From Adiantum capillus-veneris (taxonomy: Eukaryota > Streptophyta > Polypodiopsida > Polypodiales > Pteridaceae), in the NCBI GenBank assembly GCA_014529385.2, contig CM043949.1, positions 112,280,477 to 112,344,476 of the forward strand: DNA of 64,000 bases, written 5' to 3'. This document shows positions 1 to 11,730 of the stretch, piece by piece (the stretch's first letter is position 1; every line of letters starts with the position of its first letter). The notes beneath the pieces are model-generated. The model did no database searches. It worked only from the letters and a program-made list of their open reading frames with translations, and was not told the DNA's origin. A program made the translations under genes and the position numbers.

Positions 1-844
1 CAATGTGGTATGCATATTAGGTTGGAAGAATTTGTTCTTGTTGTAAAGTTAGTGCTTTGACATGTTATCTTTTGTCCTTCTAGAATGGCTCTAATAAGCT
101 TTATATTTTTAGAAAAAAATACATTGTTATAAAATGGTTTCTAATTTCTAATGTGCATAATGTTTTTTGGTCATCCCTATTCATGGTGCACATGGAAAAT
201 TATCATGGAGGACCTTGATTCAAGCTTGCAAATTTGTTCCTCTACAATATAACTTACTAGTATTACAGTGTTCTATAGCTGGGAAGAACTTCTCATTCAT
301 AATCTCCTTGTCATTATCAATGGAGGATGAAAAGAAGTGACTTTTTTGTGTCAGTGATACCTAGCAAGAGTCATAGTGCTCATAAAGTGCTTCGTATACT
401 AAATTGAATGATCAATTAGCCATGTGTAATCGTAAATGCATTTACACCTCAAACTGTCTAAAAACATGCTAATTTCAAGTAAAATGTGAGACTTCTAATA
501 GATTTTTTGAGGTCATAGGTACTCTTCCAGTTGAAATCTATACTATTATAGATTCCTGGAAAAATGTTGGAATGACTAGAACAAATGTTTTTTAGGAGCA
601 CTAAGCTACGCACTAATGGACTTCCCGTTTTTTGCTATTTGTAAAAAAGCACTTACTTTCAGGGCTTAGTTCTTCCATTGGATTACACATTTCAACATTC
701 TTATAATTTTTCCTAAAGCACATGGGTCTTGTGAATACTCTCAATGAAGGGTTTTGTGAATAAACACCTCTTCTAGGAGTTGTTAAGTTTTTCTTAAACC
801 TTGCAAAGGACAGTTTTATGTCCTATTAGGTTACCAACCTAGTG
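1..844. mobile_element. Right end of TTAA-flanked TIR element (family T, copy A)
   Basis: The stretch ends in TTACCAACCTAGTG, the reverse complement of the left end of the complete copy at 56288-57625, preceded by the same subterminal GGACA-TTTTA-TGTCC-type hairpin (about 810-824). It is followed by TTAA at 845-848, and gypsy-1 gag begins at 849. The uninterrupted gag in gypsy-2 has a TTAA at the same point (34771-34774, minus strand), so the element sits in a former TTAA. The left end lies outside the window. No coding potential is seen, so the copy is probably non-autonomous. Only the last 120 bases or so align clearly by eye with copy B. Confidence 0.7.
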
Positions 845-848
845 TTAA

Positions 849-1396
849 GAGCTTCCATTATGAAGCAATTTTTGGCCACCAATCCCAAAGACAAAATACT
901 TATATCTCAAAGCCACTGTCTTCAAAAAGATGGATTTCGGAGAGAAAAAACAACAAATTTGTGTAGGCTTAACTAAAGAAATGGTGGAGTATGTCAACTC
1001 CCAAAGTCCACACACCATATCTATGGTCATACACCATTCCATGGTGGCTTCACAAGTCAATCTCCAAATAGGGGCTAAGAGAAATCCTAAGACCACGAAA
1101 TCCAAGGGTTCTAATGAGCCAAAGGGGAAGGAAAATGTCCAAAAGTCTCCTAAGGGCAATTCCAATAACAACAGAGCTAAGGATAAGGGAGTTTAGAAAG
1201 GCAAAAAAAAACTCTCTCCTGAAGATCTTGAGTGTTATCGCAAGGATAACAGTTGTTTCAAATGCGGCGAGCAAGGGCATGTGCACCATGCTTGTCCTCA
1301 AAAGAACACCCACCATGAGCCTCCTAGAGCTACCTTGGTGGAAATCCAAGAAGAGGAAGCTCACCACAAAGGATCTCCTCTAGCCATGCTTGGGGA
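849..1396 (+). pseudogene. gypsy-1 gag C-terminal part with zinc knuckle (broken)
   Basis: This is the 3' part of a Ty3/gypsy gag, cut at its 5' side by the family T insertion. The gag frame is readable from about 930. An in-frame TAG follows at 1194-1196, and the same frame then runs into a CCHC zinc knuckle at 1254-1295 (C-X2-C-X4-H-X4-C, with GEQG between the second Cys and the His) that would bind RNA in the capsid protein. A second stop comes near 1409 before the protease begins. gypsy-2 carries the same gag on the minus strand, which fixes the family. The element cannot make a full gag. Confidence 0.75.
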
Positions 1397-1399
1397 AAG

Positions 1400-1930
1400 G
1401 TAAGAGAAAATGATGCTTTTATTCTCTTTGACCCTGGTTCTACTCACAATTTCATATCCACCACTGATTTGGCCACCAAGCTAGGCATCCAATCCTATGA
1501 AATGGGAGATGTCCTACCCACTGATGGTGCTTTCAAGGGGCAAGAAGCTTCATTCATTCCCTTAATTGGGAAATTGAGGCTCCATGTCCAAAGCTATGTG
1601 GACAAAGAGGACTTCTTTATCTCTCCTCTCAAGAATGAGGATGTAATCCTTGCGGTAGCATGGTTTGATCGCATGTCTGCCAATGTTAAATTCCCTGAAA
1701 GGAGAATATACTTTAGGTTCAGGGAAAAAGATATGTACGTAGATGCTAAGGAGTTGGGTACCACCATACCCATTGTACATACACAAGCTTTCAATAAGTC
1801 AATAAAGAGCTCTATTTTCGTGTACATGATTTTTGTTAAAGATTCTCAAAATGAACCTAATGCTTTAGCAAAAGAAAATTTAAACAATCACAAAGAATTA
1901 GAGTTATCCAATTTTCTCAAGGGATTTTAA
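1400..1930 (+). pseudogene. gypsy-1 aspartic protease region (broken)
   Basis: Retropepsin-like segment of a Ty3/gypsy polyprotein. The active-site region reads FDPGSTHNFIS near 1428-1460, with Asp-Pro-Gly instead of the usual Asp-Ser/Thr-Gly. The remainder (1469-1930, 153 residues) matches the protease of gypsy-2 and gypsy-3 almost residue for residue. The frame is closed by a TAA at 1928-1930, after which it reopens in the same frame into the RT linker, so the stop is a point mutation inside a polyprotein rather than a true end. Confidence 0.7.
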
Positions 1931-3540
1931 GATGTTTTTATTGACGACATCCCTTGCAAACTACCTCCTAAACGAGGCAATGATGACCATGCAGTTGAAC
2001 TTCTTCTAGGAATTTCATCGCCTAATAAACCTCCTTATAGAGTTTCTCAAGCTCAACAAGAGGAGATTATGTGGCAAGTACATGAGTTAGTTGAGAAGGG
2101 CATGGTTAGTCCTAGTTCATCTCCATTCTGTTCACTCGTTCTATTAGTGCAAAAGAAAGATGAAACATATCATATGTTTGTCGACTATAGAGCACTAAAT
2201 AGGATCACTATCAAAAATAGGTTTCCCATTCCACGGGTAGAAGACCTATTTGATAAGCTACAAGGGTCAACCTACTTTAGTAGAATTGATCTAAAAAATG
2301 GCTACCGTCAAATAAGGATAGTTGATCAAGACATTGTAAAGACCGCATTCGCACTACGTTTGGCCTTTACAAATATATAGTCATGCCTTTTGGCTTGACC
2401 AATGTACCAACCACATTCAATTGCTTGATGGAGAAGCTATTCAGGCCTCACCGAACCTTTACTGGAGTGTTCTTTGATGATATTATCATCTACTCTAATT
2501 CACTAGACGAACACAAGCAACACCTCCAAGTAATATTTCAAGTTCTATTAGAGAATAACCTTTATGTTAATCGAAATAAAAGTGAGTTTTTCTTACAAGA
2601 GCTTCAGTATTTATGTCACATTATCTCTCAAGATGGCATCCAAATGGATCCATCAAAGCTAGAGGTAATAAAAGGATGGCCTAATCCAAGGAATCTTCAT
2701 GAACTAAGAAGATTTATAGATATGTGTGCATACTATAGATGCTTCATAGAAAATTTCTCACTAATAGCAGGACCATTACATGACCTAAAAAGAAAAATGT
2801 TAAGTATACATGGTCTACCAAGGAGAACAATGCTTTCAAAAATCTTAAAGAAAAGCTTACCTCTCAACCTGTGCTTACACTGTCGGATCTCTCAAAGCCA
2901 TTTGAGGTCCAATGTGACGCTTGTGGTAATTTCCTTGGAGTTGTTTTGCTCCAAGAAGGGCATGCCATAGCCTATGAAAGTCAAAGGCTCAACCCTGTTG
3001 AGCAAGCTCTAGGCATATATGAAAAGGAACTCCTCATAGTTCTACATGCCCTTGACCTTGTGGAAACACTATTTACTGGGGACTCCGTTCATTCTGCGGA
3101 TGGATCACCAAAGCCTTAAGTACTTCATGACGCAGCCCAAGCTCTCTAACAAAAAAATGAGGTGGGAAAATCTCCTTTTTCAATTTCATTTTCATATTTC
3201 TCACATTGCCGGCAAGCATAATCAAGTAGCTGATGCACTCTCAAGACGGTCGAGAGTGAATGCGGTTTCCATAGCAACTCACAATGATCTATCTTCTATG
3301 ATAGATGAGTACGCTATTGATCCCAATTTTAGAGATTTGATTTCAGCCCTTGCACTAGGGAAGAAAGAGGAACCATTTACTTTACAAGATGGTTATCTTC
3401 TCTATGGCAATAGACCATGTGTTACCAACTCACTATGTGAGAAAGTAATGCATGAACCTCATACTCCTCCTTATGCGGGGCTTAGAGGGATTCAGTCTAC
3501 CCTAAAAGGTTTGAAACATATTTCTATTGGCCTACCATGA
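1931..3540 (+). pseudogene. gypsy-1 reverse transcriptase and RNase H (frameshifted)
   Basis: The RT fingers and palm run from about 2069, with the family motif VDYRALNRITIKNRFPIP at about 2178-2231. The frame shifts near 2360. MPFGLTNVPTTF begins at 2383, and the catalytic motif is FFDDIIIYS (about 2470-2500), the Phe variant of YXDD. A second shift near 2850 leads into the RNase H beginning FEVQCDACG at about 2900. A third shift near 3060 separates the part with DHQSLKYFMTQ and VADALSRR (3046-3540), the tether before the integrase. The domain order is normal for a chromovirus-type pol. At least three frameshifts plus stops make it non-functional. Confidence 0.85.
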
Positions 3541-3955
3541 AAGCAAACATACAAGAGTATGTTTCAAAATGTATGGTATGCCAAAACACGAAGTTTGATA
3601 GAGGGAAGAAACCTGGATTGCTTCAACCATTGCCAATCCCTAATTCACCATGGGAGAGCTTATCCATGGATTTTATTTTTGGATTGTCCAAGTCTATCCG
3701 GGAATATGGAAAATAGTAGACAGGTTCAGCAAACAAGCTTATTTCATACCTGTCAAAAAGACTATCAAAGCCCATCAAAGGGCAACCCTCTTCATTTCAC
3801 AAATCTTCAAGTACCATGGATTGCCAATGTCCATAGTGTTGGATAGAGATCCTAGAATGACCAGTAATTTTTGTAAGGGTCTCTTTGAGAATTTAAGGAC
3901 ATGGCTAAACTTCTCTTCGGCCTAACACCGGAAAACGGATGGCCAAAGTGAAATA
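3541..3955 (+). pseudogene. gypsy-1 integrase core fragment
   Basis: Remains of a Ty3/gypsy integrase. The zinc-binding part around 3560-3600 and the core are split between frames. The frame from 3650 has a readable core with IVDRFSKQAYFIP and IVLDRDPRMT, whose Asp is the second catalytic acidic residue. Just after 3925 the sequence jumps: the segment with the catalytic Glu and the integrase C-terminus present in gypsy-2 (about 31240-31640) is missing or reduced to scraps. This is an internal deletion followed by the duplicated block described next. Confidence 0.7.
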
Positions 3956-3984
3956 GCTAACCAAAAATTATTCATCTACTAAAA

Positions 3985-4313
3985 GCAAAGGCAAAAGGCT
4001 GCTACTGGGATAAGCACAGAAGAGCCCAAGCCTTTAAAGAAAATGATTGGGTCTTGCTTAAATTTCCCAAGGCTCGATTAAGGCACATGACGGGAAAGAA
4101 TCCTACGGCTCATCTACTGCTGCTGCAGATGAGCCGACACCTACAAGAATCTTTCCAAAAGATAAAGGATGCTATCTCTATCTCACAACAAAGGCAAAAT
4201 GCTGCTGCTGGGATAAGCACAGAAGATCCCAAGCCTTTAAAGAAAATGATTGGGTCTTGCTTAAATTTCCCAAGGCTCGATTAAGGCACACGACGGGCAA
4301 GAATCCTACGGAA
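3985..4313 (+). repeat. Tandem duplication inside gypsy-1 (unit about 203 bp)
   Basis: The text from CAAAGGCAAAAGGCTGCT through the lysine-rich integrase C-terminal segment occurs at about 3985-4110 and again at about 4190-4313, an offset of 203 bases, with a handful of differences. The repeated part corresponds to a single copy in gypsy-2 (about 31240-31330 on the minus strand), so it is a local duplication in this copy. Confidence 0.75.
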
Positions 4314-4329
4314 CAACAAAAGTACTATG

Positions 4330-4706
4330 ATCAGTTAGCCAAAAGGTACTATGGTCCCTTCTAGATTCTTAGACCAACCAATAACATGGCCTATTAACTC
4401 AAGTTGCCCACTCATTGGTTCATACACAATGATTTCCATGTGAGCCTACTAAAGCCTTACAAAGGAGATCCATCTCAAGAACCAACTATTGAAGACCCAC
4501 CGGAGATTGAGGACCAAGAAGAGATGCTGCATCCCGAGTCCACCATTCTCTGACATGAAGACAAGGTATTAAGAGGTGGTAAGACTATCCGACGGTATCT
4601 TATTAAGTTTAAGAATTATCCTTTTGAAGATGCTAGATGGATGCAAGGCATACAATTAAAGGATAACCTAAACCTTGTAAATGCTTACAATGCTTCCCTA
4701 GAGTAA
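4330..4706 (+). pseudogene. gypsy-1 polyprotein tail with chromodomain-like segment
   Basis: The tail begins with the conserved gypsy motif around 4345-4450 (pronounced YYGPF, then the HNDFHVSLLKPYK-type stretch, broken here). It ends with a chromodomain-like segment at about 4555-4640 (LRGGKTIRRYLIKF, then a Pro and an aromatic-rich region with a Trp). Such tails steer chromovirus integration toward marked chromatin. An in-frame stop is visible at about 4551. The frame ends at 4704-4706, as in gypsy-2. Confidence 0.65.
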
Positions 4707-5061
4707 GCAAATGTACAAATGTTTAAAATGAACAAACTTTTTGTCTTGTAAGACTCTCTTTTTCTTTATTGTGCACAAATGTTAAGTAGTACACATGCTT
4801 AGGATCAAGTTTGCTAAGACAACGTCTCCCAAACACCCAGTAGAGCTTGTCACTCTAGTATGGAGGATTGAAAGGACTATTGTGCAGACATGCTTGCGGT
4901 AGCCTTAGGCTCTCAAGCACCAAATGGATTAGTCATCCATTTTGGAACGATGTCATAGGGTAAGATAGGGATCCTCTACCCACTAGAACAAGGACTAATG
5001 AATAGGCTTTATCTTCTCTACCCCATAGTCGAGGACAACTATGATTTCAAGAGAGAGGTAA
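4707..5061 (+). other. gypsy-1 3' untranslated internal region and polypurine tract
   Basis: Non-coding stretch between the end of pol and the 3' LTR. It ends with a purine-rich tract (AAGAGAGAGGTAA, about 5049-5061) directly abutting TGTCATAAT, the first bases of the LTR. This is where plus-strand DNA synthesis would be primed. Part of it is shared with gypsy-2 (about 30687-30800 on the minus strand). Confidence 0.65.
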
Positions 5062-6672
<1,611 letters not shown>

Positions 6673-6859
6673 CTAAGTATGTGCCAAACAAGTAAAGAAG
6701 ATTAGGAGATCCATATGCACATGTTTCTACTTTTTGAGCAAGTCTTAAGAGTGGAATAATTAGTGGACTTCCACACACAATATGAGGGATTTGGTTTAAC
6801 GTTACAAGGAATAGAATTGACTTGGTTCCAACCACTAAATAGTAGAGATTTCTTGAACA
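6673..6859. other. Short non-coding interval
   Basis: Lies between the gypsy-1 LTR and the first readable gag frame of gypsy-B. No primer-binding site adjoins the LTR, which confirms that the LTR is a 3' end. Nothing else recognised. Confidence 0.5.
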
Positions 6860-7439
6860 TTGATTAACTCTTATGAGAGTTTTTGGAGGAATTCTCTAAG
6901 AGGGGAATCAAGCACAACATGGTTTCTCAGATCTATGCTTTCAGACAAAAAGAAAATGAAAGGTGAAGCTTCACTTTGTTTCAAGCAATACATCAAAAGA
7001 TGTCCAATGCAAGAGTTACCTCAGGACAATTGCTTATTGTTTCTCTTTATCAAGGGCTTAAGAAATAAAACTATCAAAAAGGACTTACACTTAAGCATGC
7101 ACAACATTCAAACAAGTCACTAGGGAAGCATTGTATCTGGTTGACAATTGCAAAACATACAAGGAGGTAATTGAAGACGTAGAGACCAATACTAGCAATG
7201 CCTCTTCTACCACCAGCGAGTCAATTGCAAAACGTAGTGCTCCTAATTCAATCGCACAAAACGTAGATCAGTTAGTCAAAGAAGTGGTTTGCAGAATGAA
7301 CCAAACCTACAAGCAAAACCCTAATTTGAGACCACAACAACCACAAGCAGTCAATGCTCCAAGAGTGTTGAAGTGGTGTTCCATAGAGAAAAAACACACA
7401 AACCATGACACTAGTGAGTGCCTTTATAATCCAAACTAG
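6860..7439 (+). pseudogene. gypsy-B gag-like region (broken)
   Basis: Two overlapping frames (6860-7123 and 7131-7439) read as a retrotransposon gag: a helical segment rich in charged residues with ERRCP-like spacing, then a Ser/Asn/Gln-rich linker and a Cys/His stretch near the end (WCSIEKKHTNHDTSEC), which may be a degenerate zinc knuckle. Its context is the gypsy-type RNase H and integrase downstream on the same strand. It is split by a frameshift near 7125 and ends in a stop just before the 402 bp duplication. Confidence 0.5.
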
Positions 7440-8243
7440 GTGAGGGAAAAGATGTATGGACCACCCGTACAATTTTCACCACCTCCAAGGTATCAGATTG
7501 GACCCAACAACCCAATACAGGGAGCTTGGGGGTTGACTTACTATCATGTGAGTGCCCACAATTTTTACATACAAAAGGGTACCATAAAATGTGGTTGAAA
7601 AACAAATTTGCAGATTGATTAGGAAAAGGGTGCATTTTATGTTTCAAAAATTCATAGATAAGGAGTTTTATAAATAGTCCTTGAACACATGTGATATACA
7701 ACATTTATACACATAGTGACCACTGACCCCCTTGAGACAAGGAGGGGACAAACTACAACTAGTATTGGGGCCATTGTGTGCTATGTGCACCCGGAAAAGT
7801 CTCTCATAACTGATTTGATGATGCTACCAGCCAAAAGCCATGTGAGGGAAAGGATGTATGGACCACCCGTACAATTTTCACCACCTCCAAGGTATCAGAT
7901 TGGACCCAACAACCCAATACAGGGAGCTTGGGGGTTGACTTACTATCATGTGAGTGCCCACAATTTTTACATACAAAAGGGTACCATAAAATGGGGTTGA
8001 AAAACAAATTTGCAGATTGATTAGGAAAAGGGTGCATTTTATGTTTCAAAAATTCATAGATAAGGAGTTTTATAAATAGTCCTTGAACACATGTGATATA
8101 CAACATTTATACACATAGTGACCACTGACCCCCTTGAGACAAGGAGGGGACAAACTACAACTAGTATTGGGGCCATTGTGTGTTATGTGCACCCGGCAAA
8201 GTCTCTCATAACTGATTTGATGATGCTACCAGCCAAAAGCCAT
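7440..8243 (+). repeat. Tandem duplication, two 402 bp units
   Basis: Unit 1 is 7440-7841 and unit 2 is 7842-8243. Each begins GTGAGGGAAA and ends AGCCAAAAGCCAT. Only a few bases differ by eye (for example GTGG/GGGG near 7591/7993 and GCTATG/GTTATG), so the duplication is much younger than the decayed element around it. A third partial start (GTGAGGGAGA) follows at 8244. Both units have open but unrecognised frames. Confidence 0.9.
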
Positions 8244-9087
8244 GTGAGGGAGACGGAGGGTGTAGCTTATGCCTTTGGAAACAATCCATTTTGGGTTAGT
8301 GTTGATGAAGCTGTTGAATCTTCTTTTGTGGCTCAAACAACTAGAAATCAGTTCATGATAAATGAAAACACGCTCATGTTCATAGAAAATCAAAAATACA
8401 AGCCCAAGGGATGTCTTCCTAGGGTATAGGGGAACTACTAGCAGCCTGACCAGAGGGCTCTTGTTATGAATGTGGAGGTGACCATTGGGTACGAGAGTGT
8501 CCACATAAAGTTCAACGAACAAAAAAATTTGGATTTTGTGACAGGTGTGGGAGATATCACTTGATTCAAAATTGCACAAAGAACCGGTGATAATCACAAG
8601 AAGGAAGCTCTTAATGTCATTGGAATTTTACCATGCACAAGCTGATCTGAGTCTAAGCCAACAAATTCTAATCAAAGTAGTGACTAGAACCCAAGTTCAA
8701 GAAACAACAAAAACTTAGCCTATAGCAGACAATTTGAAACTTTTTGAACAAATTGAATTTGAAAACAGGTCAATTAGGACTCAAAGAAAATCATGGAAAT
8801 ACAAACACGATAAAATGAAAGCAAAGACGTTGAAGGAAAAAACAGCTTTGGAAACTAAATTGAACCAAACAAAGGAATTGATTAGACGTGACCAAGAGAG
8901 CAAGAAAGACACAAAGGGTTTGGAAGAGTCAAAGATTGACTTAGGAAGTTCAGTCTTGGTGAAAAAGGTGAACAAGAAACTAGATGCTATGTTGCAAGCC
9001 TACAAGGAAAGACTCAATAACAATCAAACTTTGAAACAAAGATTACAAACCTATCCGCATCCAGAACATGAAACCAAAAGAATGTAG
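8244..9087 (+). pseudogene. gypsy-B gag tail: two zinc knuckles and a coiled-coil stretch
   Basis: Two closely spaced C-X2-C-X3-H-X4-C knuckles are readable at about 8462-8580 (CYECGGDHWVREC and CDRCGRYHLIQNC). They are nucleic-acid binding modules typical of gag. Stops follow, and then an open frame at 8734-9087 (117 residues) is rich in Lys and Glu with heptad-like spacing, probably a coiled coil. The spacing X3 between Cys and His differs from the X4 of the other gypsy elements here, so this is a separate lineage. Confidence 0.5.
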
Positions 9088-9189
9088 ATGTGCAAAAAAA
9101 TCATAAAAACTACTCAAGCCTTGCTATAGCCTGAATGTCCAAAAACTCCCGAGTCTGTAACGCATGAGCTGGGAAAAGAAAACACATGG

Positions 9190-10160
9190 ATGTGGGAAAA
9201 AACAAACACATGCAAAAAACATAAAATTCAAGGATTTTGTGATTGTTGTGGAAGGGATCATTTTCTCATAAATTGCACTCATATTCCAGATAATAAAATC
9301 AAATATATGAAAACAACCAAGGAGGAGCCCTGGACTTTTGGGATTGTCGCAAGGAACACAATAGATGAGGGTAAATCTTTGGAGATGCAATCAATTCCAA
9401 AAATAGATAAATCGTGGCCACAATCACTGTGGAAAACAATCAGAAATAGAAAAGATAAAAGTGCCACATTTCTATCAACACCAATCCTTGAAATCAACAT
9501 GGACCATAAGATCTATCCAGGAGATATTCAATCATTCTTTGGAGATGCAAGAATGGAGGTTTCTGTAGAGTGTAAACATGAACCTTTAGAAAATTTATCA
9601 TCCTTTGTAGGGGAATATGTGACAAAATTCGAGGTAAGAATTGTGCCATCACAATGGAATTCTATTCCACGAGTGACGGATACAAAGATCTTGCATGATG
9701 TCTTGTCTTCTCCTATAAGGTGCACAATCACTGTCGTGAATCTAGGAGAAATGGAGACCAACTCTCGAGAAAACGCGTATAAAATTGGAATTATCGAACG
9801 GGTATGTGAAAAGACCCTTGGGAATGCTAGAACAAGTGATAGTGTCCTCATGCAGAATAGAATACGAAACATGGAACAAAATTACACGACCATAGAAAGA
9901 GAGGGTTTGGGAATGATCTATTCTGTAAAAAATTTTAGGCATTACCTTCTCATGAACAAGTTTGTGTTCTTTTTTGTCATGAGGCGTTGTTATACTTAGT
10001 GAACAAACCATACAATATAGGTCGCATCACGATGGTTCCTAATATTATTGGAATTTGATTTCAGTGTGCTGGTCAAAAAAGGGGCTACACACCAAAGAGC
10101 AGACCATTTTTTGAGAATTCTACTTGGAGAATCTCCTTCAGGGTTGAAGATAATCTGCTT
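9190..10160 (+). pseudogene. gypsy-B polyprotein fragment: third knuckle fused to RNase H
   Basis: The frame 9190-9999 (269 residues) starts with another short knuckle, CDCCGRDHFLINC (9238-9276). It runs through an unrecognised middle and ends in a typical gypsy RNase H segment, NYTTIEREGLGMIYSVKNFR, at about 9880-9940. After a frameshift it continues to about 10150 (THQRADHFLRI, the end of the RNase H and tether). The RT palm with its YXDD motif, which should lie between knuckle and RNase H, is absent. The frame is therefore a deletion fusion, despite being the longest open frame of gypsy-B. Confidence 0.6.
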
Positions 10161-10184
10161 GACTCTTATCTCTTCAACATCCAG

Positions 10185-11345
10185 ATGGTACCAAGGTGGA
10201 GCGAATGCATTATACCATTTCTCACCATTGCTTCACTGCAAATTGCGAGACAGTCATCAATCCTTGAGCAATCTTGTAACTTAGTGTTGATTACAAGACG
10301 ATTATATAAGCAAGGACACGACGACATACTCAAATTACACATCAAGCCATCTAAAAAAGAGATATATGTGAAGAAAGCTCATGTACAAAACTTTGGATAT
10401 TATAATGCGAAAATGCAAACATATCAGAGAGTAATGCTACTTGGAGTGTATTTGCGTCACATGCAGAAAAGCATATACGACTATGTTAGCTCATGTGATG
10501 TTTGTGAAATCAAAACAACAATCAAGCATGCTATACTGTTCAGAATAGAAACAGTACCCAAGTGGGAAAAGTACATTGTGGAGTACTTAGAACAACAAGT
10601 TTTTCTTGAGAACTTGAGCAGAGCCAAATTACAATTGGTTCAACAAGAAGCAAAAAACTATGCTATCATAAAAAACAATTTTATTGGAAAGGAATAGATG
10701 AAAACTTGAGGATTTGTGCAACAAAACATGAGTACCTACCGATACTCGAGCAAGCATACACCAGTCTAGCTGGAGGACACTTTTCTACAGACAAAACTGT
10801 AAAAGTGATACTCCTAGAAGGAATTTGGTGCCCTCTACTCTATTGATGGATGCTGAATATTACGTGAGATAATGTGATGCTTGCCAACGTACTAAAGTAT
10901 CAGTGCAATGTGATGACATGTCACTGCAACCAATAATGGGAGCACGAGCTTTTGCCAAATGAAGAATAGGCTTTGTAGGGCCTATCTCCCCACCGGCATA
11001 TAGAATGCATTCTAAATACATTATAGTGGCCACAGATTATTTGACCAAATGGGTCAAGGCTAAGGAAACACAAAAGACTCATGACCCTAGAATCACGAGA
11101 ACATTTTTATGAGGTATAGCCTTCTGATTGAAATCGTGAGTGATTGAGGCAAAAGTGAGGATTGGGCAAGGAGTTTATGGTGCTTCATTCTAAGTCAGGT
11201 CCATACCACCCAAGCCAACGGATAAGGTGAGAGCACAAACAAAATCTTATGCACAATGCTCACAGAAATTTTCACCTTTCAACTTAGTGTTTGGAATAAA
11301 TACAATACTGCCAATCGAGTTCTTGATTCCTACACTTTAAGTAGT
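10185..11345 (+). pseudogene. gypsy-B integrase region (broken)
   Basis: The frame 10185-10697 contains an integrase-type zinc-binding segment (SSCDVCEIKTT near 10490-10530). A second one lies near 10870-10910 (QCDACQRTK, read in another frame), so the zinc-binding module appears twice. Core fragments follow at about 10970-11100, including VGPISPPAYRMHSKYI and VATDYLTKWVKA, the first catalytic Asp region of this integrase type. Stops and shifts are frequent. The segment ends near 11345 with the motif PIEFLIPTLQ, close to the usual integrase end. Confidence 0.6.
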
Positions 11346-11359
11346 GCAAGATGTGGCTA

Positions 11360-11730
11360 GGAAGATGGATGTACGGATTACTGTCTAGCTAGATGACGGC
11401 ACAACAAAACAAGAATTGGTAGACATTGGAGCCTGTGTCAATTATGCAATATTCAAGCTACCTGAAACTATTAGAGTCAATGATAGAAACAACTCGAATT
11501 GAGCTGAAAAAGCGACTAATTGAGAAACCATGGTTAGTCTAGGACAAGCCAATGTCTCAATTGACATAGATGGTAACCACTACCCACATTGGTTCCACAT
11601 CATGGCCGATACAGATATCAGCAAGAAAATCATTTTGGGAGTTTTGTGGATGCGCACTTACAAGGTTGTTCTGGATTGGAAAGATGACATGCTGCATTAT
11701 TCTCTCAAGGATAAGCCTTATGTTGCCTAG
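11360..11730 (+). pseudogene. gypsy-B aspartic protease, downstream of integrase
   Basis: Retropepsin-like. ELVDIGACVNYAI at about 11410-11450 stands where ELVDTGADVN would be expected. The frame 11530-11730 ends in KIILGVLWMRTYKVVLDWK, which is the ILG(R)PWM motif of gypsy proteases. In normal elements the protease precedes RT and integrase. Here it follows the integrase, so either two copies are joined or the element was rearranged. In-frame stops are present and it is not functional. Confidence 0.55.

Noticed and set aside
1428-1460. Asp-Pro-Gly protease active site as a novel feature
   Set aside because: Plant gypsy proteases with FDPG-type motifs are, as far as I recall, common. Only the Glu in gypsy-2 is a clear defect.
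9190-9999. Intact 269-residue host gene
   Set aside because: Its end is a gypsy RNase H and its start a zinc knuckle; it is a deletion fusion within gypsy-B.
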